64,000 nt of DNA from Desulfovibrio oxyclinae DSM 11498. Lineage in GTDB: Bacteria > Desulfobacterota > Desulfovibrionia > Desulfovibrionales > Desulfovibrionaceae. The DNA lies in the NCBI RefSeq assembly GCF_000375485.1, contig NZ_AQXE01000001.1:344988-408987 (forward strand), in the 5' to 3' direction. Below, piece by piece: positions 56,189 to 64,000 of the stretch. A program made the position numbers and the translations under genes. Position 1 is the stretch's first letter. Each line of letters begins with the position of its first letter. The notes beneath the pieces are model-generated. The model was not told the origin of the DNA, ran no database searches, and saw only the letters and a list, made by a program, of their open reading frames with translations.

Positions 56189-56713
56189 ATGGTCGATTTC
56201 ATCAAGAAAAAATACGAAGTGGAAGCGCCGGACGAGAAAAAGGTATACGGCAAGGGCGAGCGTCGAGAAGATTACGATGCGGCCTGGAAGAGTTCATCCC
56301 GCCATTTCCTCGTGGGACTCCCCGGTTCAGGACGACGTGAACTGGCCGGATTGATGGGGGAAAAGCTGGAACTGCCCGTGGCCCATGCGGCGGACGCCGC
56401 AGCCGCGAAACAGGTGTGCGAAGGTGGTTCAGCAGTGGTGGTCGTGGATGCCGCCGTGTTTGACGATCCTGAAACGGCGGCAATCATAAACCGCAGCGGC
56501 AAGGTCTTTTATCTCATGACGGACGCGAATACCTTGGCGCGGCGGCTGGTGGCACGCGGTGAGGCGGCTGACGAAGAGACCGTCTGGCAGGACCTTTGTT
56601 CGAAGCTCGAAAAATACGAACCTCTGTTCATGGGCAGCCTGCATTTCATCCTGCAGGGCGTGGCCGACCCCGCCGATCTTCTGGACGATGCGCTGGAAAA
56701 GGTGGCGTGGTAG
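56189..56713 (+). CDS. Shikimate-kinase-like protein with degenerate P-loop
   Basis: The 174-residue protein has a basic N-terminal extension and then HFLVGLPGSGRRELAGLMGEKL, where a nucleotide kinase of the shikimate/gluconate group would read GxxGxGK(S/T). Lys is replaced by Arg and Ser/Thr by Glu. VVVVDAAVF and the lid-like ARRLVARGE are in the expected order. ATP phosphotransfer is doubtful, so it may be a regulatory paralogue. AAGGAGG gives a strong start. It converges with the DUF2721 gene, separated by one base. Confidence 0.62.
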   Translation: MVDFIKKKYEVEAPDEKKVYGKGERREDYDAAWKSSSRHFLVGLPGSGRRELAGLMGEKLELPVAHAADAAAAKQVCEGGSAVVVVDAAVFDDPETAAIINRSGKVFYLMTDANTLARRLVARGEAADEETVWQDLCSKLEKYEPLFMGSLHFILQGVADPADLLDDALEKVAW

Positions 56714-56714
56714 C

Positions 56715-57155
56715 CTAGTTCTGGTGACGCTCGATTTCGATATCCAGCGAGCGCAGGGTGATGCGCATGTCTTCAAGCAACCAGAACAGGGACATGATGA
56801 TCGCAATCAGGCCGCCGATGAAGCATATCTCCACAAGGGTGGTCAGGCCAAGGCCGAAGATCTGTTCCGCGAAAAGAAGCAGTGTTACGGCGCAGATGAG
56901 GCTGATGGCGAGCAGGGCCAGTGCGATGGCGCGGCGTAGAATCGTGCAGCGACGTCGCAGGACCGTGATCTGGCTTTTGAGGAAGTCGCGGTCTTCACCT
57001 TCGGCTCTGTCCATTTCGGCCAGCAGCTTTCGGATGAGGTCCGTGGGGCGGCCGATGCGGTTTGTCATGGAGAGTACCAGCAGGCCGATGCCGGAGATGA
57101 GCACGAAGGGTGCTATGGAAGCCTGAAGAATCGGAATGAGTGTCGTAATGTCCAT
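56715..57155 (-). CDS. DUF2721 family membrane protein
   Basis: The 146-residue protein has three membrane helices (about 8-28, 75-98 and 105-128) with the DUF2721 pattern ISGIGLLVLSMTNRIGR near the N-terminus and a charged cytoplasmic loop between helices one and two. The function is unknown. It stands alone; about 150 bases without a gene separate it from thyX. Confidence 0.82.
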   Translation of the reverse strand: MDITTLIPILQASIAPFVLISGIGLLVLSMTNRIGRPTDLIRKLLAEMDRAEGEDRDFLKSQITVLRRRCTILRRAIALALLAISLICAVTLLLFAEQIFGLGLTTLVEICFIGGLIAIIMSLFWLLEDMRITLRSLDIEIERHQN

Positions 57156-57305
57156 GGCCGAGGTAGTTATGCCCGGCCCGCTTGTTCGTCAAGAAATAAA
57201 GAGCCTCTGAACCATGTCTGTTTTTCAGGCCCGGCTGTGGGGGGGTGACGGGCAGGGGCTTTTCGGTGTATTGGACGCGGATACAAATACCAAGTGAGGT
57301 CGTAA

Positions 57306-58046
57306 ATGCCCCAGAAACCGTTGCGTGTGGAGTTACTGTCGCACACGCCTGACCCATTATCATTAATATATGCCTCTTTCCGCCAATGTTACCACGCCGG
57401 GTTCGTGGCCGACATGTGGCCCAAGCTGCTTGCCGGTGAAATTGAGCGTGAGAAGCAGGCGCAGTTTGTGAGTTCCGTGCTGGAATCCGGCCATGACAGC
57501 CCGGTGGAGCACGTCAGCTTCACCTTTGCGGTGGAAGGGATCTCCCGTGCCTGTTCACATCAGATAGTGCGGCATCGCATTGCTTCGTATTCTCAGCAGA
57601 GCCAGCGATACGTGACGGATACCATGGATTACGTGATTCCGCCCGCCATCGAGAAGATTCCAGAAGCCAAGGCCCGGTTCGAGAAGTTCATGGAGGACGT
57701 CTCTGAAGCGTATGGCGATCTTCGCGATATTCTGGTCGAACATGGGCGCGAGTCCAAGGCTAACGAGGATGCGCGTTTCGTATTGCCTCAGGCTGCCGAA
57801 ACAAAGATCGTGATCACCATGAATTGCCGTTCCCTGCTGCACTTCTTCAACCTTCGCTGCTGCACTCGGGCGCAGTGGGAGGTCCGCAAGGTGGCCGACG
57901 CCATGCTGCGTGAATGCCGGAAGGCGCTCCCCGCCATCTTCGACGCGGCTGGCGCCCGGTGTGAACAGCTTGGCTATTGCCCTGAGTCCGAGCGCTTTGC
58001 CTGCGGCCGGTATCCAACTCGGGCAGAGTTGCTGAACAAGGCTTAG
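57306..58046 (+). CDS. thyX: Flavin-dependent thymidylate synthase
   Basis: The enzyme methylates dUMP to dTMP using methylene-tetrahydrofolate, FAD and NADPH. The 246-residue protein carries the ThyX signature RHRIASYSQQSQRY (RHRxxSxxxxSxRY) and SPVEHVSFTFAVEG before it. It replaces or complements ThyA. GAGG lies ahead of the ATG, and a strong terminator follows, so it is a single-gene unit. Confidence 0.97.
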   Translation: MPQKPLRVELLSHTPDPLSLIYASFRQCYHAGFVADMWPKLLAGEIEREKQAQFVSSVLESGHDSPVEHVSFTFAVEGISRACSHQIVRHRIASYSQQSQRYVTDTMDYVIPPAIEKIPEAKARFEKFMEDVSEAYGDLRDILVEHGRESKANEDARFVLPQAAETKIVITMNCRSLLHFFNLRCCTRAQWEVRKVADAMLRECRKALPAIFDAAGARCEQLGYCPESERFACGRYPTRAELLNKA

Positions 58047-58071
58047 TGAGTTTCCTTTGAATGCGCGCATT

Positions 58072-58103
58072 GCGGCTTTCCCATACGGGAGAGCCGCTTT
58101 TTT
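58072..58103 (+). terminator. Rho-independent terminator after thyX
   Basis: An 11-pair stem (GCGGCTTTCCC with GGGAGAGCCGC, one G-T pair) and loop ATAC are followed by six T. It lies 25 bases after the thyX stop. Confidence 0.9.
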
Positions 58104-58625
58104 ATGGCGGTTCAAATCAGGGCAGGTTGTTGAAATTTGCAGTAAGAAACAGGTTTGAACATGGAATGTAGACAGTTTAAGGGTTTAGAGTTTCTGTGCC
58201 GTAGATAGGAATCCAATCGTGAAAAAAGATTAAGTGTTTTATTACGAGTAGTTATGGATTTAAAAATATTTTAGAAAATTGGCTGTCAAGGGGGTTGTGT
58301 CCATAAAAAGTTTTCGTGCTATGAGAAAAAGAATCTGAGAGTGAGAAATTCGAAGAAAATCAATTTTACCCCTGTGGAAAAAATCTCCCAACACTGTGAG
58401 AGGCGGTTAGGGTTTTTTCCCGTTCAATTGCGAAAACCCTTGCGCTCAGGGCGTTTCACGGGGTTGTCACAAAAGCCTTGAGCCACAAGGGTTGAGTACT
58501 TTTATTTATTTATTTCAATGGTTTGATTTTATGGCCCCAGCTGTAGATAATCTTTTTCCGTTCCAGTGCTGGGCGATGCTCACTGTGATTGCCCGAACAT
58601 GGTGTCTAGCCTATTAACCATCTCC
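58104..58625. other. AT-rich region upstream of dnaA, possible origin-like element
   Basis: This gene-free stretch of about 520 bases is visibly AT-richer than its GC-rich surroundings. It contains one consensus DnaA box (58373-58381, minus strand), a one-mismatch box TGTAGATAA (58542-58550), the AT-only runs AAAAATATTTTAGAAAATT and TTTATTTATTTATTT, and the inverted repeats AGGGTTTT/AAAACCCT and CCTTG/CAAGG. It could be a replication origin, a secondary DnaA-controlled site or an autoregulated dnaA promoter. dnaN and gyrB are not adjacent. Confidence 0.45.
58373..58381 (-). promoter_or_regulatory. DnaA box (TTTTCCACA)
   Basis: TGTGGAAAA on the plus strand reads TTTTCCACA on the minus strand and fits the consensus TTWTNCACA at every position. 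It lies about 245 bases ahead of the dnaA start. Confidence 0.6.
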
Positions 58626-59960
58626 ATGATGAAGACTGCGTGCAATCAAATCCTTCACAATCTCGAAAAGAACCTCGCTCCGAGCGTATATGAGCTATGG
58701 GTGAAGCCTCTGTCCTGCGAAGTGGAGGGCAAGAAGCTGAGCCTGACCGCTCCCAACGCCTTCGTGGCCAACTGGGTGCGTGACAAGCTGATGAAGGATG
58801 TCCGGATTGCTGCCGTCGATGTGCTCGGCGATGAAGCCGACGTGGAGGTTCTGGTCCGCAAGAAAGCGGATAAGCCCAAAGCCGAGACCAAGCCCAAGCA
58901 GCTCGGTCTTCCCATTGTGCACGTGCCGGAGACGAAAAAGACTCAGGCGCACAATTGGCGTTTTTCCTTCGACGAATTCGTAACCGGACCATCCAACCAG
59001 CTTGCCTGTGCCGCCAGCCAGACCCTGTGCGACACCTCGTTCGACGCTGAGAATCTTTTCCTGCATTCCGGTCCCGGCCTTGGCAAGACCCACCTGCTTC
59101 AGTCCATAGGCAGGCGTCTTTGCGAGGTCTCCAACAAGAAATCCGTGAACATCGCCTGCCTGTCGGGTGAAGAGTTCGCCAACCGACTCGTTCTCGCTCT
59201 GCGCGCCAAGCGCATGGACGAGTTCAAGGCCCGTTTCCGCGAAAAGGCCGACGTGCTGTTGCTTGAGGACGTGCATTTCTTCCAGAATAAGGAGAAGATG
59301 CAGAACGAGCTGCTCGGCACCGTCAAGGCGCTTCGCGAGCGTGGTTGCAAAGTGGTGCTTACCAGCTCCTTCCGTCCCCGGGAGATGAGCAATATCGACG
59401 ATCAGCTGCTTTCCCGGTTCACTTCAGGATTCGTGGCCTCCATCGACAAGCCCGACTTCGAGACCCGCCGCCGCATCGTTGAGCACAAGGCCCGCAAGAT
59501 GAGCGTGCAGGTGCCGGACGATGTCTCCGAGTTGCTTGCCGAGCGCATCGTGTCCGACATCCGCCAGCTTGAGAGTGCGCTGAACAACCTCGTGTTCAAG
59601 GCTCGCCTGCTCAACACCGGCGTGAGCACCGACATGGCCTGGGAAGTTCTCGAAAACTACGCTATTGAGAATCCGTCCCCGGACTATGATTCCATCATCA
59701 ATTTCGTGTGCCGCTACTACGGTTTGTCCGACCTGCAGCTCAAATCCCGCAGCAGGAAGCGCCAGATCGTGACCGCGCGCAACACCGCGTTCTACCTTGC
59801 CCGAAAACACACCGAAATGTCTCTCAAGGACATCGGCGAACGTCTTGGGCGCAGGCACTCCACGGTGCTTAAAGGTATCACCAACGTTGAACGCGAAATA
59901 TCCGTCCAGACCCCTCTGGGCCGCCAGATCGAAAAGGCGGTCACCACCCTGACCAACTAG
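58626..59960 (+). CDS. dnaA: DnaA-type replication initiator, divergent paralogue
   Basis: The 444-residue protein has all four DnaA domains: an N-terminal domain (NQILHNLEKNLAPSVYELWV), a linker, the AAA+ domain with Walker A GPGLGKTHLL (about 149-158) and VLLLEDVHFF as Walker B, and the C-terminal box-binding domain ending LGRRHSTVLKGI (about 407-418). The usual GRDHTTV signature is changed: Asp to Arg before His411, Thr to Ser after it. Walker B Asp is Glu. The first of two adjacent ATGs is used; an earlier ATG would add nine residues. No clear ribosome binding site is present. Confidence 0.92.
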   Translation: MMKTACNQILHNLEKNLAPSVYELWVKPLSCEVEGKKLSLTAPNAFVANWVRDKLMKDVRIAAVDVLGDEADVEVLVRKKADKPKAETKPKQLGLPIVHVPETKKTQAHNWRFSFDEFVTGPSNQLACAASQTLCDTSFDAENLFLHSGPGLGKTHLLQSIGRRLCEVSNKKSVNIACLSGEEFANRLVLALRAKRMDEFKARFREKADVLLLEDVHFFQNKEKMQNELLGTVKALRERGCKVVLTSSFRPREMSNIDDQLLSRFTSGFVASIDKPDFETRRRIVEHKARKMSVQVPDDVSELLAERIVSDIRQLESALNNLVFKARLLNTGVSTDMAWEVLENYAIENPSPDYDSIINFVCRYYGLSDLQLKSRSRKRQIVTARNTAFYLARKHTEMSLKDIGERLGRRHSTVLKGITNVEREISVQTPLGRQIEKAVTTLTN

Positions 59961-59976
59961 GCTGAAAGGCCCCTCT

Positions 59977-60747
59977 CTACTCGTAACGGTGAAGGCGCTT
60001 GCGTGCCTGATCCGGGTCCATGCCGCGTTTTGTCGCGATGATTTCGAGGTTCTCCTCGGCATCGGATTCACGGATGTAGAGGGGGGCTATGTCTTTGGTG
60101 GAGAAGAGTGCTTTTGCTGACGCTTCAAGCATGGAATGCCCTGTAGGGGTGTCGTGGACAGGGGGTAGAATCGAGATGCCTTCCTGTGAAAGCTGCTCGA
60201 AAACCTCCGGGTTTTTCCTGACACCGCTTCCGCATACATGCGCCGGACCGGAAGATGCGATGAGAGCCGCCGCCTCCGTAGCCCTGCAGGCTGCAACAGG
60301 CGCGATGGGCTGTCCGTTGTCGAAGCTTTGCAGATACACCTGACCCCGGCGGGCATAGGTCGTTACGTAAAGCGTCCCCGTCAGGATGGGGGAGAGGGGG
60401 GCCGCGATCAGTGGAAGCAGTTTCAGACCAGCAACAGGCAGGGCATTGCCTGCGGCGAATCCGGCTGCCGCGGCGATGGTGAGCCGCAGGCCTGTGAAGC
60501 TTCCCGGTCCCCGCACGCAGGCTACTCCCGTGATGTTGTCCGGAGTCAGTTCCAGCCCTTTGAGCATGGAATCGATGGACGGGGCGATGAAGCCCACGGA
60601 GCGTCCGGGCACCGTCCACTCCTGAGAAGCCAGAAGGGTGGTACCGCTTTCTTCGACCTTTCCAATGGCCAGCTGAAGGCGTTCCTCGCACCCGTTGAGG
60701 ACGAGGATGTGGCCCTTGAGATTATGAGAGCAGTCTGCGGATGTCAT
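59977..60747 (-). CDS. tsaB: tRNA threonylcarbamoyladenosine biosynthesis protein TsaB
   Basis: The 256-residue protein has the ASKHA fold of TsaB, with VACVRGPGSFTGLRLT and an N-terminal strand ILVLNGCEE. TsaB is the non-catalytic partner of TsaD in making the t6A37 modification of ANN-decoding tRNAs. It overlaps the end of rseP by 26 bases and is the last gene of the minus-strand block. It converges with dnaA 16 bases away. Confidence 0.92.
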   Translation of the reverse strand: MTSADCSHNLKGHILVLNGCEERLQLAIGKVEESGTTLLASQEWTVPGRSVGFIAPSIDSMLKGLELTPDNITGVACVRGPGSFTGLRLTIAAAAGFAAGNALPVAGLKLLPLIAAPLSPILTGTLYVTTYARRGQVYLQSFDNGQPIAPVAACRATEAAALIASSGPAHVCGSGVRKNPEVFEQLSQEGISILPPVHDTPTGHSMLEASAKALFSTKDIAPLYIRESDAEENLEIIATKRGMDPDQARKRLHRYE

Positions 60748-61786
60748 TGAATATCGCGAAAGCCATGAGGGTCAGCAGGAGAAGCAGCCCCACCCGGGTC
60801 GCTGCGGCGCGCCAGCGCTCATCAACGGGCTTGCCTTTGATGATCTCCAGAATGAAATACACGATGTGTCCGCCGTCCAGGACGGGAATGGGCAGCAGGT
60901 TGATGATGCCGAGGTTGATGCTGATGAAGGCCGTCAGGTAGAGCAGATATTCCAGCCCGGCCTTGGTGCCTTCGTGCACTGCCTGAACGAGGAAGATGGG
61001 ACCGCCAATGGTCTCCGCGGGCAGAATCCGCTCCACAAGCTTCACGAAGCTGGTGACCACGAGGTTCATCTGGTCCCATGTGATCTCGGCGGCCTGTATG
61101 GCACCGGTTCCTTCCACCGGGAGGTACATCTGCTCACCGGCCGCGGCAACGCCCACAAGCGGTACGCTGACCTCTTCGCCGAACATGGTCTTGATGGTCC
61201 GGACCTTCGGGGTCATGGTGAACTGAAGCTGTTCGCCTTCGCGTTCGACCGTGAGCGTAACGGGTTTCACACCGGTTTCGCGGATATGACCGGGCAACTC
61301 GTCCCACGTGCGGATTTCATTGCCGTTGATGGAAAGTACGCGGTCACCTGCCTCCAGACCGGCGACCTTGGCGGGCGTGTCGTCCATGACCTGTCCGATG
61401 ACAGGGGCCATCGCAGGTTCGCCTTTTGCGAGAAGCAGGGCCCAGAAAATCAGGAATGCCAGTACGAAGTTGAAAAACGGCCCGGCTCCGACCACGAGGA
61501 TCCGTTGCCACGCGGGGCGTTCTCCAAAAAGGGTTTCCTCGGGAAACTCCTCTTCATCCTCTTCTTCCTCGGATTCACCCGCAAGCTGCACGTAGCCGCC
61601 AAGCGGCAGGGCGGAGAGTTTGTATTCGGTCAGCCCTTTACGAAAGCCGAACAGCTTGGGGCCGAAGCCAAGCGAAAAGGTCTTCACGCCCATGCCGAAA
61701 AGGCGGGCGGTGAGAAAGTGGCCGAGTTCGTGAAAGAAGATCAGGCCGCCTAGAATGACGATGACTGCTATGAAACTGGTTGCCAT
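60722..61786 (-). CDS. rseP: RseP-type site-2 protease
   Basis: The 354-residue inner-membrane metalloprotease has HELGHFLTARLFG in its first helix (zinc ligands), a PDZ domain (about 115-200; GLEAGDRVLSINGNEI) and NLLPIPVLDGGH with the third ligand in its third helix. It cleaves regulators such as anti-sigma factors within the membrane. An acidic run (ESEEEEDEEEFPEE) follows the first membrane helix. The gene lies 33 bases after dxr. Confidence 0.95.
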   Translation of the reverse strand: MATSFIAVIVILGGLIFFHELGHFLTARLFGMGVKTFSLGFGPKLFGFRKGLTEYKLSALPLGGYVQLAGESEEEEDEEEFPEETLFGERPAWQRILVVGAGPFFNFVLAFLIFWALLLAKGEPAMAPVIGQVMDDTPAKVAGLEAGDRVLSINGNEIRTWDELPGHIRETGVKPVTLTVEREGEQLQFTMTPKVRTIKTMFGEEVSVPLVGVAAAGEQMYLPVEGTGAIQAAEITWDQMNLVVTSFVKLVERILPAETIGGPIFLVQAVHEGTKAGLEYLLYLTAFISINLGIINLLPIPVLDGGHIVYFILEIIKGKPVDERWRAAATRVGLLLLLTLMAFAIFNDIRRLLS

Positions 61787-61819
61787 AATAGTAATGATAG
61801 CCGTTTCGTAAGCCGGGGG

Positions 61820-63022
61820 CTAGTCCCGGGCGAGGAGTTTCTTGCGGATTTCCTCGTCGAGCCCGAGTGCCGCCTCGGGGGTGGACACGTCCACGGGCTC
61901 GTGCGCTTCGAGCGAACGCTCGATGAGCGAAGGAATGTCCAGATAGCTGATTCGTTCGTTCAGGAAAAGGGAAACCGCCACTTCATTGGCGGCGTTGAGA
62001 ACGATGGGATGGCTTTCTCCTGCCGCGAATGCGTCAAAGGCCAGTTTCAGGCAGGGGAAGGCGTCGAAATCCGGTTTTTCGAAGTCGAGGCTGCCCACGT
62101 CGGCGAGGTTCAGGCTCGGAAGCTCAAGGGGAACCCGGTCGGGGAAGCACAGGCAGTGAGCAATCGGAACGCGCATGTCCGGCAGGCCCATGTGAGCCAG
62201 TTGCGAGCCGTCAACGTATTCCACCAGCGAATGAACAATGCTTTGCGGGTGGACCACCACGTCCACCTGTTCCGCTGGTAGGCCATAGAGGTGACAGGCT
62301 TCTATGACCTCAAGCCCTTTGTTCATAAGCGTCGAACTGTCGATGGTGATCTTGGCGCCCATGTCCCAGTTGGGGTGGTCGAGAGCCTGTGCCAGCGTAA
62401 CCTTCTCCAATTCAGCCCGGCTTTTGCCGCGAAAAGGGCCGCCGGAGGCCGTGAGGATCAACCGGCTTATCTCGCGGCTGTCGCCGTGGCCCAGCAGACC
62501 TTGAAAAAGTGCGTTGTGTTCGGAGTCCACCGGCAGAATCAGGGCACCGGATTCGCGGCACGCCTGTCGAATGATATGCCCGCCGAGAACAAGAGATTCC
62601 TTGTTGGCCAGCGCGATCATCTTCCCGGCGCGGGCGGCTTCGAGGGTCGGACGAAACCCTGCCGCTCCGACGATGGTGGAGAGCACGAGATCGACTTCGG
62701 AGAGTGCCGCCAGTTCTCGGTATGCTTCCGGCCCGCTGAGAATCTGCGGTTCGTACCCGGAAGGCAGCATTTTCTTCAGTTCATCCGCAGTGGGAGCGTC
62801 GATAACGGCGAGAAAGGGCGGACGAAATTCCGCGGCTTGTTCGGCAAGTTTGGCAGCATTGGTCGCGCCGGCGAGCACTTTGACGTCGAAACGATCGGGA
62901 TGCTTGCGCACTACGTCCAGCGCGCTCACACCGATGGAGCCGGTGGAACCGAGAATGCAGAGTTTGCGGGGTGTTGCCGGAAGCTGGGCGTCTGAGGGCC
63001 ACTGGGAAATATAGGTGTGCAC
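61820..63022 (-). CDS. dxr: 1-deoxy-D-xylulose 5-phosphate reductoisomerase
   Basis: The enzyme forms methylerythritol phosphate in the MEP isoprenoid pathway. The 400-residue protein has the NADPH motif LCILGSTGSIGVSALD, PVDSEHNALFQGL and the substrate loop LTASGGPFRGK. The start is GTG, preceded by AGGA. An N-terminal extension of about 18 residues before the first strand is variable and may be shorter in reality. Confidence 0.96.
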   Translation of the reverse strand: MHTYISQWPSDAQLPATPRKLCILGSTGSIGVSALDVVRKHPDRFDVKVLAGATNAAKLAEQAAEFRPPFLAVIDAPTADELKKMLPSGYEPQILSGPEAYRELAALSEVDLVLSTIVGAAGFRPTLEAARAGKMIALANKESLVLGGHIIRQACRESGALILPVDSEHNALFQGLLGHGDSREISRLILTASGGPFRGKSRAELEKVTLAQALDHPNWDMGAKITIDSSTLMNKGLEVIEACHLYGLPAEQVDVVVHPQSIVHSLVEYVDGSQLAHMGLPDMRVPIAHCLCFPDRVPLELPSLNLADVGSLDFEKPDFDAFPCLKLAFDAFAAGESHPIVLNAANEVAVSLFLNERISYLDIPSLIERSLEAHEPVDVSTPEAALGLDEEIRKKLLARD

Positions 63023-63040
63023 GTGGATAGTCCTGAGGCC

Positions 63041-63847
63041 TTAGTTGAAGAAGGGGAGCAGCATTCTGGCCAGACCGTAGACCGGCAGGACGAACAGCAG
63101 GCTGTCGATGCGGTCGAGCAGGCCGCCGTGTCCGGGGAGGATCGCCCCCGAATCCTTGACGCCGAGCGTGCGCTTGAGCGCGGACTCGAAGAAGTCACCA
63201 AGCTGGGCGGCGACATTCAGTGCCGCGCCAAGCAGCACCCATGCCCAAATGGGCGCATTCCCGAAAGACAGGCCGTAGGAGGTTGTCACGAGGATGCACG
63301 CACCGAGACCGCCGAGGCTTCCTGCCCAGGATTTTTTGGGGCTGACGGTGGGCCATATCTTGCGCTTGCCGAACATGGATCCCGTGTAGAATGCCGCCGT
63401 ATCGGAGATGGCGGCCGCAAGGATGACCAGTGCACATTCAAACCTGTTGAATTGCAGGAAGAAATGCAGGTTCAGCGGGATGTAGGCCATGCCGAGCAGA
63501 AAAATGAGCGGTTCGCGCGGTTTGACCTCTTCGGGATGACGGCCATAGCTGAACAGAAAAGTCATGGCGGCGGCCCAGAAGGCACCGATGAGAGCCATTG
63601 CGGTCCACTGGCTGTTTGGGGCCACGTGAAAGCTCAGGAGCAGCAGCAGAGTGAAGGCGCATGCAAGAAGCTTGTAGGCCCCGGCGTCGCGCATGGGCCG
63701 GAACATGTCCAGATATTCCATGAAAGCCAGAGCGCCGAATATCGTCAGCGCCAGAAAGAGAACCCAGCCTCCGAGCAGAATGCCGAGAGCGGGAATGAGT
63801 GCCAGCGCCAGTCCTGTGGCGATCCGTTTTTTATGCGTGCTTTCCAT
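63041..63847 (-). CDS. cdsA: Phosphatidate cytidylyltransferase
   Basis: The enzyme makes CDP-diacylglycerol for phospholipid synthesis. The 268-residue protein has eight predicted membrane helices and the C-terminal family signature ALKRTLGVKDSGAILPGHG followed by GLLDRID. It lies 18 bases ahead of dxr and 72 bases after the end of uppS. Confidence 0.96.
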   Translation of the reverse strand: MESTHKKRIATGLALALIPALGILLGGWVLFLALTIFGALAFMEYLDMFRPMRDAGAYKLLACAFTLLLLLSFHVAPNSQWTAMALIGAFWAAAMTFLFSYGRHPEEVKPREPLIFLLGMAYIPLNLHFFLQFNRFECALVILAAAISDTAAFYTGSMFGKRKIWPTVSPKKSWAGSLGGLGACILVTTSYGLSFGNAPIWAWVLLGAALNVAAQLGDFFESALKRTLGVKDSGAILPGHGGLLDRIDSLLFVLPVYGLARMLLPFFN

Positions 63848-63919
63848 GTATTTCGTGCGTGATTGTAGGTCTTCCGCCTAGTGTTACCCGATTGGGAGGC
63901 TGCGGGCAACCAAAGTGGA

Positions 63920-64000
63920 TCAGGATTGGCTCTCGATCTGTTCGCCGGTTTTCCCGAAGCGTCGTTGGCGTCCGGAGTAGTGCTCCAAAGCCTTGTCCAG
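63920..64000 (-). CDS. uppS: Isoprenyl transferase (undecaprenyl diphosphate synthase), C-terminal end
   Basis: Only the last 26 codons lie in the window, and the gene continues past the right edge. They read ALEHYSGRQRRFGKTGEQ close to the stop, the usual end of UppS, which makes C55 undecaprenyl pyrophosphate. The uppS-cdsA-dxr-rseP order is a widely conserved block, which supports the call despite the short fragment. Confidence 0.82.
   Translation of the reverse strand: MDKALEHYSGRQRRFGKTGEQIESQS

Overview
The window is about 64 kb of a GC-rich bacterial chromosome. It is packed with housekeeping genes in short, often overlapping operons on both strands. Several features point to a Desulfovibrio-type sulfate reducer (Desulfovibrionales, for example Desulfovibrio or Pseudodesulfovibrio): a CofD-like protein next to an amphi-Trp protein (parts of the GAK system), PAS-LuxR regulators, an AccA-AccD fusion beside a biotin carboxylase, and a DnaA paralogue away from dnaN. 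The assignment is inference from gene content. No rRNA, prophage, insertion sequence, CRISPR array or plasmid gene is visible.

Layout. 1-2.4 kb: end of phoH, ybeY and a membrane-anchored AlbA_2 protein. 2.7-6.8 kb: argF-argG-argH plus a small two-repeat protein. 7-18.8 kb: ftsH, folP, the c-di-AMP module cdaA-cdaR-glmM, galU, an exported protein, priA, an OmpH-like chaperone and a triple-SH3 exported protein. 18.8-23.6 kb (minus): a zinc-ribbon protein, a polar amino acid ABC importer whose permease carries a periplasmic TPR-like extension, a hemolysin-III membrane protein and a CatB-type acetyltransferase. 23.7-24.1 kb: three initiator tRNA genes in tandem. 24.1-30.6 kb: envelope and sugar genes (DPM-like GT2, LAB_N, VTT, PAP2, two glycosyltransferases, UDP-xylose synthase) and a DUF1848 protein. 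30.8-34.6 kb: a ComB-like phosphatase, a response-regulator diguanylate cyclase, and the GAK-type CofD-like and amphi-Trp genes. 34.8-37.5 kb (minus): a FadR-type regulator with two operator-like palindromes, a TauE/SafE exporter, an FMN alpha-hydroxy-acid oxidoreductase and tRNA-Leu(CAG).

37.6-44.5 kb holds a degenerate HsdR_N protein, a ferredoxin and a YnjBCD-like ABC importer encoded with a phosphotransferase and a PAS-LuxR regulator. 44.8-50.1 kb holds a second polar amino acid importer followed by ablA, ablB and a YitT protein. Together these look like uptake of lysine and its conversion to the osmolyte N-epsilon-acetyl-beta-lysine. 50.2-53.9 kb (minus) carries the fused acetyl-CoA carboxyltransferase and a variant biotin carboxylase. 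54.2-58.1 kb has an AsmA-like protein, a zinc phospholipase C-like protein, a degenerate P-loop protein, a DUF2721 protein and thyX. 58.1-60 kb has an AT-rich stretch in front of a divergent dnaA. 60-64 kb (minus) is the conserved uppS-cdsA-dxr-rseP-tsaB block for isoprenoid and phospholipid synthesis, site-2 proteolysis and tRNA modification.

The most notable points for follow-up are the partial GAK locus, the TPR-permease fusion, the DnaA with altered box-reading and Walker B residues, the T8-G9 tract at the start of a lipoprotein gene, the paired FadR-type operators, and the structured region between the PAS-LuxR gene and the amino acid importer.
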